Assembly: GCA_958439195.1 (NCBI GenBank) | Contig: OY288153.1 | Span: 1 to 64,000 of the forward strand | Direction of reading: 5' to 3' | DNA length: 64,000 nucleotides | Source of the DNA: an uncultured Paracoccaceae bacterium | Lineage (GTDB): Bacteria > Pseudomonadota > Alphaproteobacteria > Rhodobacterales > Rhodobacteraceae | Part shown: positions 8,574 to 16,888 of the stretch, in pieces | How the letters are laid out: each line of letters begins with the position of its first letter | Position numbering within the stretch: position 1 is the first letter of the stretch | The notes under the pieces: model-generated | What the model was told of the DNA's origin: nothing | Seen by the model: the letters and a program-made list of their open reading frames with translations, nothing else | The model's database searches: none | Made by a program: the position numbers and the translations under genes

Positions 8574-9512
8574 ATGCCCCTTCCCAAACTTGTCCGCATG
8601 AACATGTCGGCAGGGCTGGCTTCTGTCCTGGTGGCCGGAACGCTGGTCGCGCTGAAACTTTGGGCGCTGGGTCAGACCGGGGCGCTGTCGGTTGCGGCAT
8701 CGCTGGCCGACAGCGCGATGGACCTGATGGTCAGCCTTGGTGCGATGGCGGCCATCCTTTATGCCGCCAAACCCGCCGATGAAGATCACGCCTTCGGCCA
8801 TTCCTCGGCCGAGGATCTGGCAGCCCTTGGCCAGGCGATCTTTATCGTCATTGCGGCAGGCGCCATCGCCTGGGGCGCGGTGGACAGGTTGATCGCCCCC
8901 GATCCTGTGCCGCTGGCCGATGAAGGCTTTGGCATGGTCGTGATGGTCGTGTCCATTGCGCTGACGCTGGGCCTGATCTGGTGGCAGGGCCGTGTCGCGC
9001 GGCTGACGGGCAGCCGGGTGATCGCGGCGGACAGGTTGCATTATCTGGGCGACCTGCTGCCCAATCTGGGGGCCATCGCCTCGCTCTGGGCCTCCAGTCG
9101 CTTTGGCCTGACGTCGGTTGATTCGGTGGTCGCGCTGGGCGCGGCGGCGATGCTGGCGCTGGGCGCGGGCAAGATCGGAAAGGGCGCATGGGATGCGTTG
9201 ATGGATCGCCGCGCCGATCCGGACATCGTCGCGGGCATCGGCAGGATGGCGGCTGATTGGCCCGGTGTGCGCGGGTTCCATGATTTGAAAACCCGCACCG
9301 CAGGCAGCCGCATCTTTGTGAACATCCATATCGAACTGGACGGCGACCAGACGTTGCGCGACGCCCATGCCATTGGTGCAAGCCTGCGCCGCGCCATCCT
9401 GAACGCCTATCCACAGGCCGATGTGATCGTCCACAAGGATGTGGCCCGCGATTCATCGGGGGCCGCGCCCCCGGAACGCCCGCCGATCCAGCCGCCCGGA
9501 CGCCCGCATTAG
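8574..9512 (+). CDS. cation diffusion facilitator (CDF) family metal transporter, FieF-like
   Basis: A 312-residue inner-membrane divalent-metal/proton antiporter. Site A residues of the FieF type are visible: Asp46 and Asp50 in SLADSAMDLM, and His156 and Asp160 in AADRLHYLGD. HSSAED after the second helix is also conserved. Six membrane segments precede a cytoplasmic C-terminal domain of about 90 residues (IFVNIHIELDGD, ADVIVHKD) that dimerises in this family. The substrate could be Zn, Fe, Cd or Mn; the DD/HD set is compatible with FieF. A stop at 9512 is followed at once by a 14-bp tandem duplication. Confidence 0.9.
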   Translation: MPLPKLVRMNMSAGLASVLVAGTLVALKLWALGQTGALSVAASLADSAMDLMVSLGAMAAILYAAKPADEDHAFGHSSAEDLAALGQAIFIVIAAGAIAWGAVDRLIAPDPVPLADEGFGMVVMVVSIALTLGLIWWQGRVARLTGSRVIAADRLHYLGDLLPNLGAIASLWASSRFGLTSVDSVVALGAAAMLALGAGKIGKGAWDALMDRRADPDIVAGIGRMAADWPGVRGFHDLKTRTAGSRIFVNIHIELDGDQTLRDAHAIGASLRRAILNAYPQADVIVHKDVARDSSGAAPPERPPIQPPGRPH

Positions 9513-9538
9513 CGCCCCATCTTCAGCGCCCCATCTTT
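9511..9538 (+). repeat. 14-bp tandem duplication after the CDF gene
   Basis: AGCGCCCCATCTTC is followed directly by AGCGCCCCATCTTT. The first copy begins inside the CDF stop codon. It is probably a recent slippage event with no evident function. Confidence 0.6.
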
Positions 9539-9623
9539 CCGCCGGTCGCCTTTCCACATAGCTTGTGGCACGATGCAAAGGATCACTTGTCACTTTCATA
9601 CCATTCTGACTATTGTTCGTTTG

Positions 9624-9629
9624 TATAAT
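9624..9629 (+). promoter_or_regulatory. candidate -10 element of the TetR/aminotransferase operon
   Basis: A perfect TATAAT lies in an AT-rich island 14 bp before the ATG at 9643, in an otherwise very GC-rich region. If used, the 5' leader would be only a few bases. No good -35 is evident at normal spacing, so an activator or an alternative sigma factor may be needed. Confidence 0.4.
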
Positions 9630-9642
9630 TAAAGAGCCCGCC

Positions 9643-10326
9643 ATGTCGGATCCGGCCATCCGCCGCCCCTATCGCCGCGAGGGTGAAGAAAAGCGACGCG
9701 ATGATCTTATCGCGGCGGCAATGGCGCTTGTTGCCGAAGGCGGGACCGAGGCCGCCACCGTCCGCGCCATCGCGGCCCGTGCCGGGGTGACGCCGGGGTT
9801 GATCCGGCACTATTTCCAATCCAAGGAAGAACTGACCCACGCCGCCTATCGCCACGTCATGGAATCGATGACGCAAGAAGCCCTGCGCGCCATCGAAGGC
9901 CTGCCGGAAAGTGATCCGATCGGTCGCCTTGCCGCCTTTGTCGCCGCCAATTTCCGCCCGCCGGTTATGACCCCTGCCGTCGTGGGCGTCTGGGCCAGCT
10001 ATATGCATCTTGGCCGCAACGACCCGGTGATCCACGCCATCCATGAAGCGACCTACCTTGGCTATCGGGACCGGCTGCAAGACCTGATCGCCGCCTTGCC
10101 GCGCCCCGCAGACCCCGCCCGCGACCGGCGCGAGGCCATCGCCTGCAACGCGCTGATTGACGGGCTGTGGATCGAAGGCGGATCGCTTCCTGACAGCTTC
10201 GCCAGCGGCGAGGTGCAGCGCATCGCGCTTGACGGCATCGGCGCAATGCTGGGCGTGCGCTTTCCCGACACCGCCTATTCCAACACCGCCCTTCCCGGCA
10301 CAGCCGACAGAAAGACCGCACCATGA
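9643..10326 (+). CDS. TetR family regulator, BetI-like
   Basis: A 227-residue TetR-type repressor. The N-terminal helix-turn-helix is clear at about residues 17-63 (RDDLIAAAMALVAEGG, VRAIAARAGVTPGLIRHYF, SKEEL). The C-terminal domain resembles BetI-type regulators (GVWASYMHLGRNDP, LIDGLWIEG). It is the first gene of an apparent operon: its stop overlaps the next start by 4 nt (ATGA at 10323-10326). It is thus likely to control that operon and itself, with a ligand related to the amine or amino acid metabolised. The earlier in-frame start at 9613 is a TTG and overlaps the -10 element, so 9643 is chosen. Confidence 0.88.
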   Translation: MSDPAIRRPYRREGEEKRRDDLIAAAMALVAEGGTEAATVRAIAARAGVTPGLIRHYFQSKEELTHAAYRHVMESMTQEALRAIEGLPESDPIGRLAAFVAANFRPPVMTPAVVGVWASYMHLGRNDPVIHAIHEATYLGYRDRLQDLIAALPRPADPARDRREAIACNALIDGLWIEGGSLPDSFASGEVQRIALDGIGAMLGVRFPDTAYSNTALPGTADRKTAP

Positions 10327-11507
10327 GATATGCCCCCGTCACCGACCGCCTTGCCGATCTGGGCGGCGCGAAATGGGAAGTTCACGCCTTGGCCCGCCGG
10401 ATGCAGGCGGCCGGCGAAAAGGTCATCGAACTGACCATCGGCGAACCCGATGTCGCCACCCCGCCCGCGCTGCTGGAAACCGTTGCTCGTTCGATGGCGG
10501 CAGGCCGCACCGGTTATTCCAACGGGCGCGGGGAACCGGCGTTGGTGGCCGCGCTGGCCGCCCGCTACACCGCACGCCGCGGGCGCCCCATCGGCACAGA
10601 TCAGATCATGTGCCTGCCCGGCACCCAGACCACGCTTTATGCCATCCTGCAAACGCTGGTCACCACGGGGGATGAGGTGCTGGTGGGCGATCCGATGTAT
10701 GCCACCTATGAAGGCCTGATCCGCGCCACCGGGGCCACCGTCGTGCCGGTTCCCCTGCGCCCCGAGGCAGGGTTTCGCATCCAGCCCGCCGACATAGCCG
10801 CCCGCATCACCCCCCGGTCGCGCGTCCTGTTCCTGAACAGCCCGCATAACCCCACCGGGGCTGTCCTGTCGGGCGAAGACCTTGCCGCCCTATGCCAGTT
10901 GGCCGCCCAGCACGACCTGTGGGTGCTGTGCGACGAGGTGTATGAGGATCTCTGCTTCCCCGGCGTGACCTTTGCCTCGCCGCTGGACCTGCCCGAATAT
11001 GCCGACCGGGTGATCGTCGCCTCGTCGATTTCCAAATCCCACGCCGCGCCGGGGTTTCGGTCCGGCTGGTGCGTCGGCCCGACTGAGTTCTGCTCTCGCC
11101 TTCTGCCGCTGTCGGAAACCATGTTGTTCGGCAGTCAACCCTTCATCGCCGACATGACGGCCGAGGCCGTTTCATCCCCATCGCCCATCGCGGCCGAGAT
11201 GATGGCCCGCTTCCACCGCCGTGCGGGTCTGATCCATGACCGTCTGAATGGCAACGCGGGCCTGCATGTCCACCTGCCACAGGCGGGCATGTTCGCCCTG
11301 CTGGACATCCGCGCCACCGGCATGACCGGTGATGCCTTTGCCCGCGCCCTTCTGGCCGATGCGAAAGTTGCCGTCATGCCGGGTGAAAGTTTTGGTGCTG
11401 CACTTGCCGGCTGGGTGCGCCTGTCGCTGACCCAACCCGATGACCGCATCCTTGAGGCCTGCACCCGCATTGCCACCTTCGCCGCCGATCAAAGGCAAGC
11501 AGCATGA
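10323..11507 (+). CDS. class I/II pyridoxal-phosphate aminotransferase, arginine:pyruvate transaminase (AruH)-like
   Basis: A 394-residue fold-type I aminotransferase. Cofactor residues are visible: Asn176 (SPHNPTG), Asp204 (CDEVYE), Lys238 forming the Schiff base (SSISKSHAAPGFRSGW) and Arg246. The next gene encodes a ThDP decarboxylase, the partner of AruH in the arginine transaminase pathway of Pseudomonas. So a role in converting L-arginine and pyruvate to 2-ketoarginine and alanine is a reasonable inference, but aspartate or aromatic aminotransferase activity is not excluded. It overlaps both neighbours by 4 nt, suggesting coupled translation. Confidence 0.82.
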   Translation: MRYAPVTDRLADLGGAKWEVHALARRMQAAGEKVIELTIGEPDVATPPALLETVARSMAAGRTGYSNGRGEPALVAALAARYTARRGRPIGTDQIMCLPGTQTTLYAILQTLVTTGDEVLVGDPMYATYEGLIRATGATVVPVPLRPEAGFRIQPADIAARITPRSRVLFLNSPHNPTGAVLSGEDLAALCQLAAQHDLWVLCDEVYEDLCFPGVTFASPLDLPEYADRVIVASSISKSHAAPGFRSGWCVGPTEFCSRLLPLSETMLFGSQPFIADMTAEAVSSPSPIAAEMMARFHRRAGLIHDRLNGNAGLHVHLPQAGMFALLDIRATGMTGDAFARALLADAKVAVMPGESFGAALAGWVRLSLTQPDDRILEACTRIATFAADQRQAA

Positions 11508-13078
11508 GAACGGTGGGCCAAGCCCTGGTCGAAGGGCTGAAGGCGCGCGGGGTCGAGGTGGTTTTCGGCATCCCCGGCGTCCATACGATCGAATTGTATC
11601 GCGGCCTTGCGGGTGGCGGCATCCGCCACGTTACCCCCCGGCATGAACAGGGAGCGGCCTTCATGGCCGATGGCTATGCCCGCGCGTCCGGCAAACCCGG
11701 CGTGGCCTTCGTCATCACCGGCCCCGGCCTGCTGAACGCGCTGACCGCCATGGGGCAGGCCAAGGCGGATTCCGTGCCGATCCTCGTCATCTCCGGCGTC
11801 AACCGCCGGGCCAGCCTTGGCAAGGGACTGGGCCTCTTGCATGAATTGCCCGATCAGGCCGCGATGATCCGCCCGCTTTGCCAGACCGAGCGGCTGGAAG
11901 ACCCGGCCGATCTTGAAGCCGTCCTTGATCGCGCCTTTGCCCGCATGGCGACAGGCCGCCCCGGCCCCGTGCATATCGAGGTGGCGACCGATGTGATGCC
12001 GCTCGCCTGCCCCGCCATCCCCCGCGCATCGCAACCCATCCGCCCTGCCCCGGATGCCGGGCAGATCAGACAGGCGGCACACCTGCTTAACACCGCGCAG
12101 CGACCTGTCATTTTGGCGGGTGGCGGCGCACGCGGCTGCGATGCGGCGCTGACCGCGCTGGCAGAACGCCTTGATGCGCCGGTGATCCTTACGGTCAACG
12201 CCCGTGGAATGCTGCACGCCCATCCGCTGGGTGTGCCTGCCTCTCCGTCGCTGGATGCCCCGCGCGCGCTGATCGCGCAGGCCGACCAGATCCTCGCGCT
12301 TGGCACCGAACTTGGCCCCACCGATTATGATATGTATGTCCGTGGCGGATTTCCCGATCTGGCCGGCATGATCCGCATCGATGTTTGCCCGGACCAACTG
12401 GCGCGCCACCCCGCCGCGCTGACCATCGCCGCCGATACCGGGGTCAGTCTTGCGGCCCTTTTTCCGCAGCTGTCACAAAAGCAGGCCGATGGCGCCGCCC
12501 GCGCCGCCCGCGCCCGGAGGGATGCCCGCGCAGAACTGGCCCATCTGCACCCCTCCATGCCTGCCCAACTGGCGATGGTCGAGGCGATCCGCACCGCCAT
12601 GCCGGGTGCCCAGATCATCGGTGACAGCACCCAGCCGGTCTATGCTGCCAACCTGTTCTACGACCATGACCGCCCCGGCGGATGGTTCAACGCCGCCACC
12701 GGCTTTGGCGCCTTGGGCTTTGGCCCCGGCGCGGCCATCGGTGCCGCCATCGCCAACCCCGGCACCGCCACCGTTTGCCTGATCGGCGATGGCGGCCTGC
12801 AATTCGACCCTGCCGAACTGCGTGTGGCCGTGGACGAATCCCTGCCCATCACCTTTGTCGTCTGGAACAATGCCAGCTACCGCGAAATCGCCGAGGCGAT
12901 GCGCGACGCCCAGACCGACATCATCGGCTGCACACCATCCCCCTTGAAGCTGGACCATTTCGCCGCCGCCTGCGACCTGCCCTTCCAAAGCGTGGCAGAA
13001 CATCCGGCGGACCTGCAAGCCGCCCTCACCACACCCCAAATCGGCCCCCGCCTGATCGAGATCCGCGTCACCTCCTGA
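11504..13078 (+). CDS. thiamine-diphosphate enzyme, 5-guanidino-2-oxopentanoate decarboxylase (AruI)-like
   Basis: A 524-residue ThDP enzyme of the acetolactate-synthase-like group. The catalytic Glu48 lies in TPRHEQGAAFMADGYAR, and the ThDP/metal motif runs from GDG (about 428-430) to NN about 28 residues on (VVWNNASY). The middle domain has the usual LAGGGARG. The opening FGIPGVHTIELYRGL matches what I recall for 2-ketoarginine decarboxylases rather than true acetolactate synthase, and no regulatory-subunit gene is present. With the aminotransferase upstream it would make 4-guanidinobutanal from 2-ketoarginine. A REP-like element starts 20 bp after the stop. Confidence 0.8.
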   Translation: MRTVGQALVEGLKARGVEVVFGIPGVHTIELYRGLAGGGIRHVTPRHEQGAAFMADGYARASGKPGVAFVITGPGLLNALTAMGQAKADSVPILVISGVNRRASLGKGLGLLHELPDQAAMIRPLCQTERLEDPADLEAVLDRAFARMATGRPGPVHIEVATDVMPLACPAIPRASQPIRPAPDAGQIRQAAHLLNTAQRPVILAGGGARGCDAALTALAERLDAPVILTVNARGMLHAHPLGVPASPSLDAPRALIAQADQILALGTELGPTDYDMYVRGGFPDLAGMIRIDVCPDQLARHPAALTIAADTGVSLAALFPQLSQKQADGAARAARARRDARAELAHLHPSMPAQLAMVEAIRTAMPGAQIIGDSTQPVYAANLFYDHDRPGGWFNAATGFGALGFGPGAAIGAAIANPGTATVCLIGDGGLQFDPAELRVAVDESLPITFVVWNNASYREIAEAMRDAQTDIIGCTPSPLKLDHFAAACDLPFQSVAEHPADLQAALTTPQIGPRLIEIRVTS

Positions 13079-13097
13079 ACAAGCCTGCCCTTCACCG

Positions 13098-13119
13098 CTT
13101 CATCTTGGCAAAAATACCC
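13098..13119 (+). repeat. single REP-like element
   Basis: CTTCATCTTGGC followed by AAAAATACCC lies 20 bp after the ThDP decarboxylase stop and 111 bp before the next gene. It is one arm of the element found at six places in the window. There is no partner arm here. Confidence 0.7.
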
Positions 13120-13230
13120 AAGACCGCCGCCCACCACCCGCGGCACGGCCGGGCCTCTTGCATCATCCGCCATTTGCATTTGATCAAATTCCGCGCCATA
13201 AGATCGGCAAAGTGGCAAAGGCGTCCTCAC

Positions 13231-14628
13231 ATGGCAAAACCGGCAAAATTGATCGCAGGCATCCCGCAGGATCGCCTTACCCGCTTCGCCGAACGCGAGA
13301 CGCGGCGCTTTGCCCAAAGCCGCCCAAAGGCCGCGGCTGCCCTGGCCGCAGGTGCGGGTGCCTTTTTGAACGGCGTGCCGATGCACTGGATGACCGATTG
13401 GCCCATGCCCCATCTGCCTTTGGTCGCCAAGGCCAGCGGCGCGAAACTGACCGATATTGACGGCTATGGCATTGATGACTTCTGCCTTGGCGATACCGGT
13501 TCCATGTTTGGCCATTCCCCCGAACCCGTCGCCCGTGCCATCCGCAAACAGGCAAAACGCGGCCTGACCTATATGCTGCCGACTGAGGACGCGCTGGAAG
13601 CGGGCCGCCTGCTGTCTGATACCTTCGGTCCCTTCCGCTGGCAGATCGCCACCACAGCCACCGATGCCAACCGCTTTTCTCTGCGCGTCGCCCGCGCGGT
13701 GACGGGGCGGCCCAAGGTGCTGGTGTTCAACGGCTGCTATCATGGCACGCTGGATGACACGATGGTCGAACTGACCAAGGGAAAGACCGCAAACCGCGCG
13801 GGTCTTGTGGGGCAGGTCCATGACCTGACCCTTGGCGCGGTGGTCTGCGAATTCAACGATCTGGCCGCCGTCGAAAAGACGCTGGCCAAGGGCGACGTCG
13901 CCGCCATCCTGACCGAACCGGTGATGACGAATTGCTGCATGGTCCTGCCCGATCCGGGCTTTTTGCAAGGGTTGCGCGACGCGGCCACCCGACATGGCGC
14001 GCTGCTGATCATTGACGAGACACATACCATTTCGACCGGTCGGGGCGGCTATACCGGCGTCCATGGCCTGACGCCCGATATGTTCGTCGTCGGCAAATGC
14101 GTGGCGGGCGGGATGCCCACGGCGGTCTGGGGCATGACCCAGGCTATCGCTGACCGCTTCGCCGCCTACAACGCCACCCGCGCGCCCGGCCATTCTGGCA
14201 TGGGCACCACGCTTTCGGCGAACCCGATGCAATTCGCCTGCCTCCGCGCCACGCTGGAGGAGGTGATGACACCTGCAAACTACGCCCATATGGAGGCGGG
14301 CGCAGCGCGCCTTGCCACCGGCCTTGCTGCCGTGATCGCCCGCCACGGTGCGCCTTGGCACGTGGTCCGCGTCGGTGCGCGGGTGGAATTCATCTGCGCC
14401 CCCGGCCCGTTGAAGAACGGCTCTGCCGCGCACAAGGCGCACCAACCGCAGGTCGAGGCGGCGGTGCATACCGCCCTGTTGAACCGGGGCTGCCTGATCG
14501 CGCCCTTCCACAACATGATGCTGGTCAGCCCCGCCACCAAAAACCGCCAGATCGACCGCCTGATCGGCGCCTTTGACGAAATCCTCACCGAACTTTTCGC
14601 CCCCACGCCAGACCGAGATCAAGAATGA
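13231..14628 (+). CDS. class III pyridoxal-phosphate aminotransferase
   Basis: A 465-residue class III (fold type I) aminotransferase of the glutamate-1-semialdehyde-aminomutase/GABA-transaminase clan. The Schiff-base lysine is Lys289 (FVVGKCVAGGMP), and IIDETHT supplies the cofactor Asp. NGCYHGTLDD and GTTLSANP are also conserved. Substrate is not readable. In context it could aminate the aldehyde from the ThDP enzyme or act on GABA or a polyamine. The true start is the ATG at 13231; the open frame extends back to 12682 in the shadow of the upstream gene. The next gene overlaps by 4 nt. Confidence 0.85.
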   Translation: MAKPAKLIAGIPQDRLTRFAERETRRFAQSRPKAAAALAAGAGAFLNGVPMHWMTDWPMPHLPLVAKASGAKLTDIDGYGIDDFCLGDTGSMFGHSPEPVARAIRKQAKRGLTYMLPTEDALEAGRLLSDTFGPFRWQIATTATDANRFSLRVARAVTGRPKVLVFNGCYHGTLDDTMVELTKGKTANRAGLVGQVHDLTLGAVVCEFNDLAAVEKTLAKGDVAAILTEPVMTNCCMVLPDPGFLQGLRDAATRHGALLIIDETHTISTGRGGYTGVHGLTPDMFVVGKCVAGGMPTAVWGMTQAIADRFAAYNATRAPGHSGMGTTLSANPMQFACLRATLEEVMTPANYAHMEAGAARLATGLAAVIARHGAPWHVVRVGARVEFICAPGPLKNGSAAHKAHQPQVEAAVHTALLNRGCLIAPFHNMMLVSPATKNRQIDRLIGAFDEILTELFAPTPDRDQE

Positions 14629-16016
14629 CCACCATCAGCCCCTCCGGTTCCACCGTCGCCGAAGCGGAAGCCTTCCTCGCGGCCCATCCCGAGATTGAAG
14701 CCTTCGACATTGTCCTGCACGATTCGAACGGAATTGGCCGTGGCAAGATCATTCGCAGGCATGAACTTCTGTCATTTTACAACGGCGGGCGTCATCTGCC
14801 GATTTCCATCCTCGGTCTGGATATCTGTGGCGAAGATGTGCATGAAACCGGCCTGATCTGGGATCAGGGCGATGGCGACCTGCGCGCCTGGCCGATCCCC
14901 GGCACGCTGGTGCCGCTGCACGCCACCCAACCGCCGCGCGGCGAGGTGCTGATGTCGCTTTACGATCTGGATGGCAATCCCATGACATCGGACCCGCGTC
15001 ACGCCCTGCAACGGCAGGTCGATGCAATGGCGGAGGATGGGCTTTTCCCCGCCGGCGCGTTCGAGCTTGAATTCTTCCTGCTGGCCAATGACCGTGGCCC
15101 GGATGGCAAGGTGCAACCCGCCCGCGACGTGCTGGATGGCCGCGGCTCGCATAAGACCGAGGTGTATTCCGTCGATCACCTGCACGGGATGCTGCCGTTG
15201 TTCAGCGACATCTACGCCGCTGCCGACAAGGCCGGGATCAAGGCGGAAACCATGATTTCGGAATATGCACCGGGCCAGTACGAACTGACCCTGCATTACC
15301 GCACCGATGTGATGCAGGCCGCCGATGATCTGATGCGGCTGAAGCGGATCGTTCGGCTGCAAGCCCGCCAGCATGGCGTGACCGCCTGCTTCATGGCCAA
15401 ACCGGTCGAAAAATACGCAGGCTCCGGCATGCATTTCCACGTCTCACTTTGCGATGCCGCTGGTCGCAACGTGTTTGTCGAGGAAACCGAAGGCCACTGG
15501 AACGCCACCATCCTGCATGCGCTGGGCGGCCTGCGCGCCACGATGGGCGAATCCATGCTGGTTTTTGCCCCGCATGCGAACAGCTGGCGCCGTTTTGCTG
15601 CGCAAAGCTATGCCCCGGTCAGCCCGACCTGGGGGGTGAACAACCGTTCTGTCGCGCTGCGCATCCCGGCGGGCGACATCAAGGCGCGCCGCATCGAACA
15701 CCGCCCCGCAGGGGTGGATGCCAACCCCTATCTGGTCGCGGCAACCGTTCTGGCGGGAATCCGCCACGGCCTGCGCCACAAGATCGACCCCGGCCCGGAA
15801 ACCACCGGCAACGGCTATGCCGATGCGCAGGACGCGCCGCCCATCCCCGTCGATTGGCGGCAGGCGATCGAGGCTGCCACCAGCTCGGCCTTTCTGAAGG
15901 ATGCGCTGGGTGCTGACATGCACCGCACCTTCACCGCCATCAAGGCCGCCGAACATGCCCGCGTCGCCCGCACGGTCAGCGAGGTGGATTTCGACCTCTA
16001 CCTTCATACGGTGTGA
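14625..16016 (+). CDS. glutamine-synthetase-like ligase, PuuA/gamma-glutamyl-amine synthetase type
   Basis: A 463-residue member of the glutamine synthetase family. Visible family features are FELEFFLL (metal ligands), KPVEKYAGSGMHFHVS (catalytic His region), NNRSVALRIP and KARRIEHR (ATP/phosphate-binding Arg), and PYLVAATVLAGI. It lacks the adenylylation-loop Tyr of housekeeping GlnA and belongs with enzymes that gamma-glutamylate amines (PuuA, SpuI). The ATGA overlap with the class III aminotransferase gene supports one transcript. In this operon it may conjugate an amine or guanidino-amine for catabolism; this is inference. Confidence 0.85.
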   Translation: MTTISPSGSTVAEAEAFLAAHPEIEAFDIVLHDSNGIGRGKIIRRHELLSFYNGGRHLPISILGLDICGEDVHETGLIWDQGDGDLRAWPIPGTLVPLHATQPPRGEVLMSLYDLDGNPMTSDPRHALQRQVDAMAEDGLFPAGAFELEFFLLANDRGPDGKVQPARDVLDGRGSHKTEVYSVDHLHGMLPLFSDIYAAADKAGIKAETMISEYAPGQYELTLHYRTDVMQAADDLMRLKRIVRLQARQHGVTACFMAKPVEKYAGSGMHFHVSLCDAAGRNVFVEETEGHWNATILHALGGLRATMGESMLVFAPHANSWRRFAAQSYAPVSPTWGVNNRSVALRIPAGDIKARRIEHRPAGVDANPYLVAATVLAGIRHGLRHKIDPGPETTGNGYADAQDAPPIPVDWRQAIEAATSSAFLKDALGADMHRTFTAIKAAEHARVARTVSEVDFDLYLHTV

Positions 16017-16136
16017 CATCCCCACGGCAGGGCGCCCGAATCTTCTGCGACAAATTCACGCCCTGCCCGACGCCGCCGCTGCGCAAAACCCTGATTTTTT
16101 GAAGAAAAATCCGTGGGCGCGCAACCACACCGGGCG

Positions 16137-16745
16137 TCAGCTCATCCCTGCATCACGCGCGATCATCGCCGCATGGGTGCGGTTCTTTGCACCCAGCTTC
16201 CGGCTGAGTGTCTTGACATGCAGCTTGACCGTCACCTCCTGCAAATCCAGGTCACGGGCAATTTCCTTGTTTGACTTGCCTTCGCGGATGCCGCGCAGCA
16301 CGTCCGTCTCGCGCCGGGTCAGGGTCTGCAACGCGGCCGCAATCTCCGGCTCGTTCAGCAGCAGCGAAATCGGCGCGAACACATCGCCCGACGCCATCAG
16401 ATGCACCGCCGCGATCATCGCGCGCGCGGCCATCGTCTTTGGCACGAAACCGGCGGCCCCGGCCGCCAGCGCCGCCTCGGCCAGATCGCGTTGCGCGGTG
16501 CCGGTTATGATCGCCACCGGCACGCCGGGCGCCGCCGCCCGCGCCAGCGCCAGACCATCCAGTCCGTTCATACCCGGCATCGAATAATCCAACAGCACCA
16601 GGTCGAACGCCCCCCCCGCCCGCAGCACCGCAAGCGCCTCAGGCAGGGTGGCCACGCAACGCACCTCTTCAAACCCTTCTGCAAGCAGAAAGGCGGCAAG
16701 CGTTTCCCGCACCAGATCATGATCATCGGCCAGCAAAAGCCGCAT
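16137..16745 (-). CDS. NarL/FixJ-type response regulator
   Basis: A 202-residue response regulator. The receiver domain (1-120) has the acidic pair at Asp7/Asp8, phospho-acceptor Asp53 (LVLLDYSMPG), Thr82 region (IITGTA) and Lys103 (FVPKT). The LuxR-type helix-turn-helix is at about 137-200 (LTRRETDVLRGIREGKSNKEIARDL, VKLHVKTLSRKL). It is divergent from the hybrid histidine kinase across 143 bp, so the two probably form one phosphorelay: kinase, internal receiver, Hpt, then this regulator. Targets are unknown. It converges on the glutamine-synthetase-like gene. Confidence 0.92.
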   Translation of the reverse strand: MRLLLADDHDLVRETLAAFLLAEGFEEVRCVATLPEALAVLRAGGAFDLVLLDYSMPGMNGLDGLALARAAAPGVPVAIITGTAQRDLAEAALAAGAAGFVPKTMAARAMIAAVHLMASGDVFAPISLLLNEPEIAAALQTLTRRETDVLRGIREGKSNKEIARDLDLQEVTVKLHVKTLSRKLGAKNRTHAAMIARDAGMS

Positions 16746-16888
16746 CTACGCCTGTCCCGTCTGTGCCCCCGGCCCGTTCTGCAACGCACAGCACTCAAGA
16801 CGACACACTCACGCAACAGTTTACCCTGTGAATCACCTTGGAAAGCAAGCCTCTTCTGCCCTAGCCTGTCACATAGGATGCGGTCATT

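Noticed and set aside
12682..13230. N-terminal fusion of the class III aminotransferase to an upstream domain
   Set aside because: The 183 extra codons lie in a different frame of the ThDP decarboxylase gene and carry no domain; the ATG at 13231 gives the family start.
16078..16120. AT-rich inverted repeat GATTTTT-AAAAATC between the ligase and response regulator genes
   Set aside because: Short AT stem with no GC clamp; too weak to call a terminator.
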